Shown here piece by piece: positions 1 through 8,458 of a stretch of DNA of 54,187 nucleotides. Position 1 is the stretch's first letter. Each line of letters begins with the position of its first letter. The notes below the pieces were generated by a model. The model did not search any database and was not told the origin of the DNA. It saw only the letters and a program-made list of their open reading frames with translations. The stretch covers positions 1-54,187 of the forward strand of contig JAHECZ010000017.1 of the NCBI GenBank assembly GCA_024641475.1, in the 5' to 3' direction. The position numbers and the translations under genes were made by a program. This DNA is from Gammaproteobacteria bacterium (lineage in GTDB: Bacteria; Pseudomonadota; Gammaproteobacteria; UBA6429; Thiohalophilaceae).

Positions 1-1056
<1,056 letters not shown>

Positions 1057-1069
1057 GTGGAGAATTAGC

Positions 1070-1492
1070 TTAATTACTGGACCAGCACGTCGCTACTGTT
1101 GCTGCCGTACCGGTCATCCCTTTAACACCGGTATTTGTTAACGTCAACGTACCGCAGTCTGTGTCTTTGGTTTGTTCGCCCGCAGGCACAAGATTAATTG
1201 TGTAAGTGGTTCCGGGGTTGGGTATCACAACATTCGCGGTGTAATAGCGCAAGCCACCACTGATTCCGGCACTGATGGCATAGCCTGTATAAGTCATGTT
1301 GTCAGAAAACCACGTTGTCATTTCATGTTCGATGCGTGTAGCTGCGGAAACCGCTTCACCGCGGAATTGTCGTCTCACCTGCTCATTATATAGAGGCCAG
1401 GCAATCGCGGCGATGATACCGATGATAGCGGTGACAACCATGGCTTCGATTAATGTAAAACCAGCGGTTTTGTGCCTGTGTTGGTGTAACAT
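1070..1492 (-). CDS. pilE: Type IV pilin-like protein PilE (last gene of minor-pilin operon A)
   Basis: This 140-residue minor pilin has a class III prepilin signal. A short basic leader ends in HKTAG, and the mature part starts FTLIEAMVVTAIIG with F at +1 and E at +5. A roughly 20-residue hydrophobic helix follows. Two late cysteines (TDCGTLTL and ATCWSSN) form the C-terminal disulfide loop usual for pilins. PilE-type minor pilins are cut by PilD and join the PilV/W/X/Y1 priming complex at the pilus tip. The start is supported by AGGGAG about 8 bases upstream. A strong hairpin separates it from pilY1, so its expression may be partly uncoupled from the rest of the operon. Confidence 0.88.
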   Translation of the reverse strand: MLHQHRHKTAGFTLIEAMVVTAIIGIIAAIAWPLYNEQVRRQFRGEAVSAATRIEHEMTTWFSDNMTYTGYAISAGISGGLRYYTANVVIPNPGTTYTINLVPAGEQTKDTDCGTLTLTNTGVKGMTGTAATVATCWSSN

Positions 1493-1538
1493 CTGTCTTA
1501 CTCCCTTTTATATTTATCCACTTCAAACCTAAAATAAT

Positions 1539-1564
1539 GGATACGGGCAAGACTGCCCGTATCC
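1539..1564 (-). terminator. Intra-operon hairpin between pilY1 (A) and pilE (A)
   Basis: The 11-bp perfect stem GGATACGGGCA pairs with TGCCCGTATCC around a four-base AGAC loop. In the minus direction it is followed by ATTATTTT. It lies after the pilY1 stop and before the pilE ribosome site. This fits a leaky terminator or an mRNA-stabilising hairpin. Confidence 0.55.
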
Positions 1565-1578
1565 GCATGTCGTTATCT

Positions 1579-4500
1579 TTATTCGTCCTGACGCCAGTAG
1601 GTTTTTTCCATTTGTAAATTCAGATCAACCGTGGTGAGTTTTTCCGGGCCAACCAATACGATCGGCTTACTGCCATCGGACGGGAACAACACGGTCGGTT
1701 CGGGTGGAATACCGCCACGAGTCATGACTTGATAACGATCCGCCGTCGAACCATCAACCCCATCGGCTTGTAAATTGTATGCCGCGGTGGCGTTGCCCAG
1801 GTTCAGCGCATAGGTTTTCGCTGTGCCCTGACTTGGCGCGCACGCTGTAGCCTGACTGCTGGCAACCGGTGTAAATGTCGTGAACAGCACTTTATTTTCT
1901 GCTGTGACGGACGTGGCCAGAACCTTTTCACCTTCGTAGGTGCCGTCGGTTTTCACCAGACGGATGTACCAACCCTTGGCGGCATTTAGTGCGCTAGTTG
2001 CTGTTGCCAGCGCTGCGCCTGTTTGTGTACCAATATCATTAGCCGTGGCATCATACAGCTTGGCTTCGGTGTAAGCCGGATAGCTGGCCGGTACATTATA
2101 GACATCAGAGTCACGAATCATATAGAAACGGTCCTGTGTCGTCATGGTCAACGGGTGAGCACGATAACCTGAACCAATCGACACCGTGAGTTCATAACCG
2201 GTGGCGCCTTTGATTAAAGCCACGTCCGGTGCGTAGTAGAAGCGATGATTAAGCGCCTCGGTGGCGCCACTCAAGGAGGCAAACACGCCGCCGGTGGCCA
2301 GATTTCCTGCACCCGTATTCGTCATACTCAGATCAATACGCCAGATGCGTCCGCCCATATCACCAACATAAAGTCGATCCGCATAACCATCAACGTTGAT
2401 GTCGATCACTTTGATATCGGCGGGAATACTATTCGTCATGCTGGGTAATACCAGGTTAGCTGTTGCAACCGATGAGGCCCACCATAAACGTGCGCCAGTA
2501 GAAGCATCCACGATATAAATGGCACGACCAATCGAATCATCCGAGGGTGCGCCGACGGTGTCTTGATGCGTATCGTAGCCACCAGCAAAGATCAGTACAT
2601 TTTTATCGACACCATTAAGTTTGATTTTCGCAACGACTGGGCGAGACCAGGTTTGACCCAATTCAGCAAAATCACCAGCACCGCCATCGATTTGCCACAA
2701 TAATTTCGGCGCGCTGCGGTTGGTGACGTCGAAGGCATAGTAATGGTTACCGCCACGACGCATGCCAGTGTATAGATAGGCAAATTCACCGGTATCGAGG
2801 ACATTGGATGTGTTATATAGCAAACCATTATTGTTATCATCTTTATGCCAGATACTGATGGGTCCATCCATGCCATACGGATGCTTTGAGGTTTCTGAGT
2901 TTTCAAAGCGCGTATCCAGATTTGTTAGCAATTCCTTGGGGATGAACGCAAAGGTCTCTGTGCCGGTTTTTGCATTGAAGGCATGCAAAAAGCCGTCGTT
3001 GCTGCCGGTGAATAATGTGATATCCGGATTGGCATCCGTACCACCATAGGTCAATAACACCGGTTTACTGTGCAAGATATCACCGAAAGCGCGACGCGCA
3101 TCGGTCTTGGAACCATCGCCATTATCATCCAGTACATCGACGCCACGTGCCCATTGAATCAATTCGGTGCGATAGGAACTTGGCGTGACAGGCGAGACAT
3201 AGTTAACAGCTTGATCCGAAATGCCCAAAGCGACGTAGTCCAGTGCAGTATTATCTTCATGGAATTTATTCGCCGTATCGGCCAGATTGACGTTGTTGGG
3301 TGCGGCTGTATCAAGATACGTATATAGATTGCGTGTCGTGGTGATTAATCCCGCTGCGCCACCTTTGGCAACTTCATCGCCATCGGGTGCATCTGCATCC
3401 AGTGTCCAGAAACTGCGCGAAGTACCGGAGAAATAACCGGTATTCACATCTACCGCCGCAACCCCGTTGGCATCGACCACGATGTTATCCGGGCTGTTAA
3501 TTTTATAGTGCTTGATGTTACCGGGCCAGGTTGGACGACCTTGCGGTTTGAATACACCAAAATACAATTCATCACGGTGGGTCAAACGGTTAAAGTCATT
3601 TACCGTCACCGCAGGTGCGATAAAAGTCGTACTGGTTGCCAGAATATCTGTCACGATGGTCGTAAAGGCGGTTGCCAGTTCGGTTGCTTCAGTGGCTTCA
3701 TAGTAATGATCACTGCCACCACCATTTTTCGCCGCATTTTTTAATAAAGTAGGATCAGTGACACCACCACCAAAGTCGATGGCATAGAATTCCGCATTCT
3801 GCACATTATTCAATGTGCTGCTCATGTCGGACTTATACATCCACAGTGCCAGTTCATCCAGACAGTTGCCACTGCAAGTGCTGCTGCCGGTAATTGATTT
3901 GAAGCTCGGCAGTGCGGCAATTTTAGCATCCGCATCGGTATCACTGGTGGGCTCACCGTCTGTTAACAGCACCGTGAAATTCTTTTGGCACTGATATTCA
4001 ATCGGTGTTTTATATTTAGTGGTATCACTGCTCAGTAATACGGTAGAGACATTGTGTGCCGGGCTGGATTTATTGCCATAGTCGGTACTGAGGCCACGCC
4101 AGTATAACTGTGCTTCATACAAGGTTTCTGCCAGGGGCGTGCCACCATTGGCATTTAAGGAATTCACCGAAGTGATAAATGTTGGCCGGTTGGTGTCGTT
4201 CAGTTCCTGCATCGGTTCGAGGAAATAACCGCCCTGGGCATCATCACTGTATCGCATCAAGCCAGCATTAATACCAGACGTGCTATTTACTAAGGCAGTA
4301 AATGCATCTTTGACTGTTTGAATTCGAGATTTTGATGTGCCACCACTGGGGCTGTGATACCAATTCAGGTAATTGGCGGTATACAAAGTATAGGTGGCAC
4401 CGGTGGATTTCCAGCTAATCGCATTGGTACTGTTGGCGCGCCAAGGGCCACCATTCGTGGCATTGGCGGGATAGGGTTTGGTGGTGTCGTTACCATCGCC

Positions 4501-5028
4501 GTACTTGCTGTAATCGGCGCTACACTCAACGTTCGAGCTATGATCGCTATTCGACAAAGAAACCCAGGAACTGGTATCTGCACCGGTTTTTGAGTTCGTT
4601 GACGCTTTGTAATAGGCGAGTGTGCCGATATAGCTACCTGTGCCGGATGCAGATAAGGCATTTATAGAGTCATGGCATTTATTTGCCGCTGCATCAATAT
4701 AATCTGTCGATGTTGTACAGTCTGGCGGTGGTGTGCCCTTGCTCTTTTTCTTGCCAGAACTGCCGGTTTTCCAGAAGATTCTGCCACTGGCGCAATTCCC
4801 GATGACTGGGTAGGTGGTAGCAGGATCATAGGTGCTGTTGGTCGCAACGAGGGTACCCATACTGCCCGAGGTGTCGATGATAAATAATACGTTGGGGCGC
4901 ACGACACTCGACAAATTACCACCGACATACACTTCGGTATCATCGGCCAGTACTGGTGTAATAGGGAAGGCCACGTAGAGTGCTGTAACCAGCATCAGAG
5001 TCAATTTGTTGTTCAATGGCGTTTTCAT
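1579..5028 (-). CDS. pilY1: PilY1-type tip adhesin with intact VWA metal site (operon A)
   Basis: PilY1 is a large secreted protein at the type IV pilus tip that primes assembly and mediates adhesion and surface sensing. This 1149-residue copy has a Sec signal peptide ending near residue 28 (PVLA-DDTEVYV). A von Willebrand A domain follows with a full MIDAS: D52-T-S-G-S56, then TPLAETLYEA and T-D357-G-E-P. The C-terminal half is the PilY1 beta-propeller, with GMRRGGNHYYAFD and an EF-hand-like loop DINVDGYAD at residues 876-884, the site of the known calcium loop in Pseudomonas PilY1. A second acidic loop, DDNGDGSKTD, lies near residues 634-643. It follows a small secreted gene and precedes pilE. 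Family assignment is secure; the ligand is unknown. Confidence 0.93.
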   Translation of the reverse strand: MKTPLNNKLTLMLVTALYVAFPITPVLADDTEVYVGGNLSSVVRPNVLFIIDTSGSMGTLVATNSTYDPATTYPVIGNCASGRIFWKTGSSGKKKSKGTPPPDCTTSTDYIDAAANKCHDSINALSASGTGSYIGTLAYYKASTNSKTGADTSSWVSLSNSDHSSNVECSADYSKYGDGNDTTKPYPANATNGGPWRANSTNAISWKSTGATYTLYTANYLNWYHSPSGGTSKSRIQTVKDAFTALVNSTSGINAGLMRYSDDAQGGYFLEPMQELNDTNRPTFITSVNSLNANGGTPLAETLYEAQLYWRGLSTDYGNKSSPAHNVSTVLLSSDTTKYKTPIEYQCQKNFTVLLTDGEPTSDTDADAKIAALPSFKSITGSSTCSGNCLDELALWMYKSDMSSTLNNVQNAEFYAIDFGGGVTDPTLLKNAAKNGGGSDHYYEATEATELATAFTTIVTDILATSTTFIAPAVTVNDFNRLTHRDELYFGVFKPQGRPTWPGNIKHYKINSPDNIVVDANGVAAVDVNTGYFSGTSRSFWTLDADAPDGDEVAKGGAAGLITTTRNLYTYLDTAAPNNVNLADTANKFHEDNTALDYVALGISDQAVNYVSPVTPSSYRTELIQWARGVDVLDDNGDGSKTDARRAFGDILHSKPVLLTYGGTDANPDITLFTGSNDGFLHAFNAKTGTETFAFIPKELLTNLDTRFENSETSKHPYGMDGPISIWHKDDNNNGLLYNTSNVLDTGEFAYLYTGMRRGGNHYYAFDVTNRSAPKLLWQIDGGAGDFAELGQTWSRPVVAKIKLNGVDKNVLIFAGGYDTHQDTVGAPSDDSIGRAIYIVDASTGARLWWASSVATANLVLPSMTNSIPADIKVIDINVDGYADRLYVGDMGGRIWRIDLSMTNTGAGNLATGGVFASLSGATEALNHRFYYAPDVALIKGATGYELTVSIGSGYRAHPLTMTTQDRFYMIRDSDVYNVPASYPAYTEAKLYDATANDIGTQTGAALATATSALNAAKGWYIRLVKTDGTYEGEKVLATSVTAENKVLFTTFTPVASSQATACAPSQGTAKTYALNLGNATAAYNLQADGVDGSTADRYQVMTRGGIPPEPTVLFPSDGSKPIVLVGPEKLTTVDLNLQMEKTYWRQDE

Positions 5029-5097
5029 GTGTAACTCCCGTTGCGTACTACATTGAATTCAGTGTGTGTCATATTGGTTTTAATCTCGTTAATGCCT

Positions 5098-5418
5098 TTA
5101 CCAAATAATCCGGCTGGCATTTAACGTTTTTGGATCATAAATGACGGTAATCACCCCGGTGTGCATTGTCGGTACGCTAGTCACAGGGACCTGCACGTTG
5201 TTATGCAATGCCTGGGTGGTCGCGGTGATATTCAAGCGTACTTCCGGGCAGGATTTACACTCGCGCGCAACAATAATTCCGTTGCCGGTGGCGTTGAGTA
5301 TTTGTAATTTCTCAGCTTCGACCGCTTTCTCAAGCGCTTTATATTTGCCGTGACAGAGCCCGTTATTGCTGATGACCAGCAATCCCAGCAGAAGAGTTGT
5401 ATTCAGCATGGTTTTCAT
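5098..5418 (-). CDS. Small secreted protein with a CxxC pair, inside pilus operon A
   Basis: I do not recognise this 106-residue protein. It has a signal peptide of about 20-23 residues (MLNTTLLLGLLVISNNGLCHG), then a short charged helix (KALEKAVEAEKLQ). A beta-rich remainder carries a lone CKSC motif near residues 54-57. GGAG stands 8 bases before the ATG, so translation is likely. It lies between pilX and pilY1, whereas Pseudomonas has a small gene, pilY2, after pilY1. The second operon here has no counterpart. The CxxC pair could bind metal, form a disulfide or assist folding of the cysteine-rich PilY1; this is inference from position only. Confidence 0.7.
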   Translation of the reverse strand: MKTMLNTTLLLGLLVISNNGLCHGKYKALEKAVEAEKLQILNATGNGIIVARECKSCPEVRLNITATTQALHNNVQVPVTSVPTMHTGVITVIYDPKTLNASRIIW

Positions 5419-5490
5419 ATATTCGCTCCGTATCGGTCGTAGGTGACGTTAATCTGTTTAGTAAGTCAGACAAACATGTGTAATTTAATT

Positions 5491-5943
5491 TCAACCTGCA
5501 CCTGGTGCCAAACGTTTCACGCCTTGCGAGAGGCGCGAACGTGCACCGGTACCGGAACTGGTTGAGGTTGCTTCAATGGTGAAGGGAATAGCCTGGAAGG
5601 AACCCAGACTGTAACCTTCCATAATTTGATTGCTGCCACTTTCTACAATGGTTTTGGTTGTGGCCGTGTGAGTTCCCAAGGTGTAAGAGTTGTTTGTGCC
5701 AGCAGGAGCATTCACCGCGCTGGTAAATGTTGCCGTGTTCACTATAGTTTCCGCAATGGCCGATTCGGCGGTTTGGAAAGTCCCCATCTGACTTTGCGCA
5801 TTGGATGCCATGCGCTCCTCCAGACTGGAAGTAGTCATGCTGCTGACACCCAGTACAGTAAGTAGAAACATAAAGATCAATACAACGATTAAAGCCATGC
5901 CGGTTTGGCGTTGCGGCAGTTGTTGTGATGTTAAAATTAGCAT
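5491..5943 (-). CDS. pilX: Type IV pilus minor pilin PilX (operon A)
   Basis: This 150-residue protein has a PilX N-terminus: a polar leader ending RQTG, then MALIVVLIFMFLLTVLGVSSM. It lacks the Glu at +5, as PilX-type pilins typically do. The segment SLEERMASNAQSQMGTFQTAESA matches the conserved PilX helix after the membrane anchor. PilX is a core component of the minor-pilin tip complex with PilV, PilW, PilE and PilY1. It sits 29 bases after pilW. The C-terminal part is low-complexity, Ser/Thr-rich and not diagnostic. Confidence rests on the N-terminal signature and gene order. Confidence 0.85.
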   Translation of the reverse strand: MLILTSQQLPQRQTGMALIVVLIFMFLLTVLGVSSMTTSSLEERMASNAQSQMGTFQTAESAIAETIVNTATFTSAVNAPAGTNNSYTLGTHTATTKTIVESGSNQIMEGYSLGSFQAIPFTIEATSTSSGTGARSRLSQGVKRLAPGAG

Positions 5944-5972
5944 TGCAATCTCCAGTTGAATTCGGCGTCATT

Positions 5973-6704
5973 CTATAAACGGTTGCGCAACACCACGGTG
6001 TTGACGTAGACATTGTGAATACGGTTATCAGTTACCGCCACACCTTGATCAAGAACTTGATATCCTTTGGAAACAGTCGTGCTGGCAGCTTCGGTAGTGG
6101 TTTTGCTTAACAGGCCGATACGCACGCTGACAATTTTGTCGCGTTCGGTGGCGAGAATGCTGGACCACTTTACATATTTGTTTGCCAGGCCATCAGCAGG
6201 TGTGTCTGTATCGAGCCCATAAAGAATCTGCATATTGAGAATGCCTTCAGCAATAACATCAGGGGTTGCTCCACCATTACCTAGACAGACGAGATTGTTG
6301 CTGGCATCAACAGAATATTTATTTACCGCACAATTCTTGCTGCCGCAGGAATTGGCGGGCGTGGGTTGTCCAAGGCAATCGGTGGCAGATTCAAATTGCA
6401 ATGAAATGGCATCACTGGCATTGCCACCGCCGTCATAGGTGGAAGTGGCAGCAACAACGATTGGTTCTGACAGGTTGACATTATTTTTTGGATAACCAGC
6501 CATACGTAAATCGTGTAGTAATATATCCATGGAGAAGCGCACATTCTCCTGGGCGCGTGACACGCCATCTTGCAATGAATAACTGCGCTTGCTGGTAACA
6601 TAGATCGATACCACGCCGAGAATCAGGATGAGTGAGATGACCATCGAGACCATCAGTTCGATTAAAGAGACACCTGTCTGTCGTGTTAAAGTAAATTGTG
6701 TCAT
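5973..6704 (-). CDS. pilW: Type IV pilus minor pilin PilW (operon A)
   Basis: This 243-residue protein has the prepilin signal RQTG followed by VSLIELMVSMVISLILILGVVSIYV, with E at +5. The PilW-type region SYSLQDGVSRAQENVRFSMDILLHDLRMAGY follows it; ENxRFA/S...DLRxAGY is characteristic of PilW. The C-terminal segment, with GLDTDTPADG followed by SVRIGLLSK, is also shared with the second PilW in this window. PilW bridges PilV and PilX in the tip complex. It starts only two bases after the pilV stop, so translation is probably coupled. Confidence 0.88.
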   Translation of the reverse strand: MTQFTLTRQTGVSLIELMVSMVISLILILGVVSIYVTSKRSYSLQDGVSRAQENVRFSMDILLHDLRMAGYPKNNVNLSEPIVVAATSTYDGGGNASDAISLQFESATDCLGQPTPANSCGSKNCAVNKYSVDASNNLVCLGNGGATPDVIAEGILNMQILYGLDTDTPADGLANKYVKWSSILATERDKIVSVRIGLLSKTTTEAASTTVSKGYQVLDQGVAVTDNRIHNVYVNTVVLRNRL

Positions 6705-6706
6705 GG

Positions 6707-7255
6707 TTACGGCCTGAAGGTTAATGACATGGTTTTATTCGCATTGCCAAATTCTGTGTTATTGACCCAGGTGAGTGTTACCGTACGATAGGCACTTGTG
6801 CAGGCAGCAAGGACACCCGCCGCATCAGTACATGTTACACCTAGTGATCCTGTTGGCAGCCGATTCTTGGCCTGACAGTAGACCAGTGCCGCGTCAAAAG
6901 TGGCCATTTGAGTGGGCGTACAAGCGCTCGCACTAGTTAAACTGCTATCTTCGCAAAAAGGCGCTGGCGTTGCGTTGCAGTTTATCGTTCCGTAGTTGAC
7001 GGTAGCGTAGTCACCTGCGGTAGTGGCAGTAATATTGGAACGCATCCGTTCAATAATATCGTTGGCGATTAATGTTGCCTGGCTGCGCTTCTCGGCATTC
7101 CCAGTTTCACGCAGACCAGTGACCTGTAATGCTGCAAGCCCTAACATACCGATAGAAAACACCATCAACGCAATCATGACTTCTAATAATGTGGCGCCAT
7201 GACTGGCTCGTAATGATTGCAGCATACGGAACTCGCTTGTCAGGAAGGGGTGCAT
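6707..7255 (-). CDS. pilV: Type IV pilus minor pilin PilV (operon A)
   Basis: The prepilin signal SHG is followed by ATLLEVMIALMVFSIGMLGLA, with E at +5 and the PilV-typical FSIGMLGLAALQ. The residues after it (AEKRSQATLIANDIIERMRSN) match the family helix. I chose the ATG at 7255 because GGAG lies 7 bases upstream; this gives 182 residues, a 19-residue leader and a 16-base overlap with fimT. The ATG at 7225 would give a more usual 9-residue leader and cannot be excluded. The frame extends further to 7345, but that part reads as non-family sequence inside fimT. PilV belongs to the pilus-tip priming complex. Confidence 0.85.
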   Translation of the reverse strand: MHPFLTSEFRMLQSLRASHGATLLEVMIALMVFSIGMLGLAALQVTGLRETGNAEKRSQATLIANDIIERMRSNITATTAGDYATVNYGTINCNATPAPFCEDSSLTSASACTPTQMATFDAALVYCQAKNRLPTGSLGVTCTDAAGVLAACTSAYRTVTLTWVNNTEFGNANKTMSLTFRP

Positions 7256-7773
7256 GTGCCGACTCCGGTGGTGTCTAACTTGGGCCGACCAATGCGGCTG
7301 ATGGTGACTTTGCGTGCGGTGCCAGTTGTGCCATCGGTGTCGCACAATACAAATTCACCCTGTGCACTACCAAAACCATTGGAGGTATAAGTGATAAAAT
7401 TCGCGAGGCTGGCGGATGACTGTAATGGATCACTAAATGCACCGTATACACGTAGAATTTCTTCGCCACCATCCACTTGTGCAGGCGAATCATTGTCGGT
7501 ATTGATGAAGACGATCCAGCCAACACTCCATGTTCCTGCTGTTGCTGTACAGGAAGCGCCATTTTCGCTACGGCATACCGAGATAGTCGTGCGACGTTTT
7601 ATCGCTTCGCTGCGCGCAAGATTTATCGCGCCGACAAAGGAATTGGTTTCGCTGATCAACCGATTGCTTTTGACATAACTGTTAAAAGCAGGTACTGCGG
7701 CTACGGCCAGAATACCAAAAACGGCGAGTGTCACCATGAGTTCAACTAATGTAAAACCAGAATATGTTTTCAT
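7240..7773 (-). CDS. fimT: FimT/GspH-type minor pilin (first gene of operon A)
   Basis: This 177-residue pseudopilin has the leader MKTYSG and mature FTLVELMVTLAVFGILAVAAVPAF, with E at +5. The FimT/GspH signature NRLISETNSFVGAINLARSEAIKRR and ISVCRS follow, then GWIVFIN. FimT/FimU proteins prime pilus assembly, and in some competent species FimT binds DNA. The ATG at 7773 is preferred because it gives a normal short leader; the open frame reaches 7812. It is the first gene of operon A and lies downstream of two CRP-like palindromes. Whether it acts as FimT or FimU cannot be decided from sequence. Confidence 0.88.
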   Translation of the reverse strand: MKTYSGFTLVELMVTLAVFGILAVAAVPAFNSYVKSNRLISETNSFVGAINLARSEAIKRRTTISVCRSENGASCTATAGTWSVGWIVFINTDNDSPAQVDGGEEILRVYGAFSDPLQSSASLANFITYTSNGFGSAQGEFVLCDTDGTTGTARKVTISRIGRPKLDTTGVGTCTPS

Positions 7774-7886
7774 ATTGGTATTTTCGGCGTGATCGCGAAA
7801 TTTGTTAACCATTAAGCGACTGGTGGTTAGGTAATGCGGATGAGAGGAATATTATTGTGGTAGGGAAAATATGATGAAAGTCTAAT

Positions 7887-7902
7887 CGTGATCACGATCA
7901 CG
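7887..7902. promoter_or_regulatory. CRP/Vfr-like palindrome 1 upstream of operon A
   Basis: CGTGA-TCACGA-TCACG matches the GTGA-N6-TCAC core of CRP-family sites. It lies 114 bases upstream of the fimT (A) start, with its centre 38 bp from the second site. Regulation is inferred from sequence alone. Confidence 0.5.
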
Positions 7903-7914
7903 CTTAATCCTGAG

Positions 7915-7950
7915 CCGGAATAACCGTGATCATGATCACGGTTATGCCGG
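7915..7950. repeat. 36-bp near-perfect palindrome between the two pilus operons
   Basis: Arms of 18 bp beginning CCGG are complementary except for one mismatched pair (positions 7919 and 7946). The inner 26 bp, 7920-7945, is a perfect palindrome. It lies after pilE of operon B and before fimT of operon A. It could fold as an RNA hairpin ending the upstream operon, although no T-run follows. It also contains a CRP-like site, so it may serve both roles. Confidence 0.7.
7925..7940. promoter_or_regulatory. CRP/Vfr-like palindrome 2 upstream of operon A
   Basis: CGTGA-TCATGA-TCACG is a perfect palindrome with the CRP-family GTGA-N6-TCAC core. It is close to the ideal E. coli CRP site apart from the outermost base of each arm. 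It is nested in the larger palindrome at 7915-7950. Confidence 0.55.
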
Positions 7951-7979
7951 CACTTGGTGTCAGATACATGTTCTATTGG

Positions 7980-8435
7980 TTAATTCCAGCACGACACGCC
8001 TTTAGGTCCAGTCGCACTTTTTACACCAAGCATACTTAATGTGAGATTGATGCAGTCAGTGTCGTTTGTCGCCTGTGCGTTTACAGCAGTTGCGGTTAAT
8101 GTATAGCAGCTGGCCAGCGTGCAGCCACCTGGATTGCTAACGGATACGGTATACACCGCATCGCCTCCAGCGGTTTCTTCGCCGGCTTTGTTCAGTGATG
8201 GAGATGCAGCGCCATATCCCAGCTTGGATAAATCTGTTGTATACGATTTGTTGTTGATATAGAAGTTTTCCATTTTAGATCGCACGGTTTGCAAGGCGGT
8301 CTTGCCCGTGGTGCGTGATGCACTGGTCGTGTAGCGTGAATAGGAGGGGATTGCGATCGCAGATAATATCCCGACAATCGCCACCACGGTAATTAATTCG
8401 ATTAACGTTAATCCTGTTTGTTTTTTCATGTACAC
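7980..8435 (-). CDS. pilE: Type IV pilin-like protein PilE (last gene of operon B)
   Basis: This 151-residue minor pilin has leader MYMKKQTG, mature LTLIELITVVAIVGILSAIAIPSY (Leu rather than Phe at +1, Glu at +5) and a C-terminal cysteine pair (TDCINLTL, VSCWN). The C-terminal pattern DC-x-LTL...GVK..TG is shared with the PilE at 1070-1492, which supports paralogy. AGGAG lies 7 bases before a GTG at 8435 but 13 bases before the ATG at 8429, so the GTG start is favoured. It follows pilY1 (B) by 23 bases. Confidence 0.87.
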   Translation of the reverse strand: MYMKKQTGLTLIELITVVAIVGILSAIAIPSYSRYTTSASRTTGKTALQTVRSKMENFYINNKSYTTDLSKLGYGAASPSLNKAGEETAGGDAVYTVSVSNPGGCTLASCYTLTATAVNAQATNDTDCINLTLSMLGVKSATGPKGVSCWN

Positions 8436-8458
8436 GTAATGACTCCTGATTTTGATAA

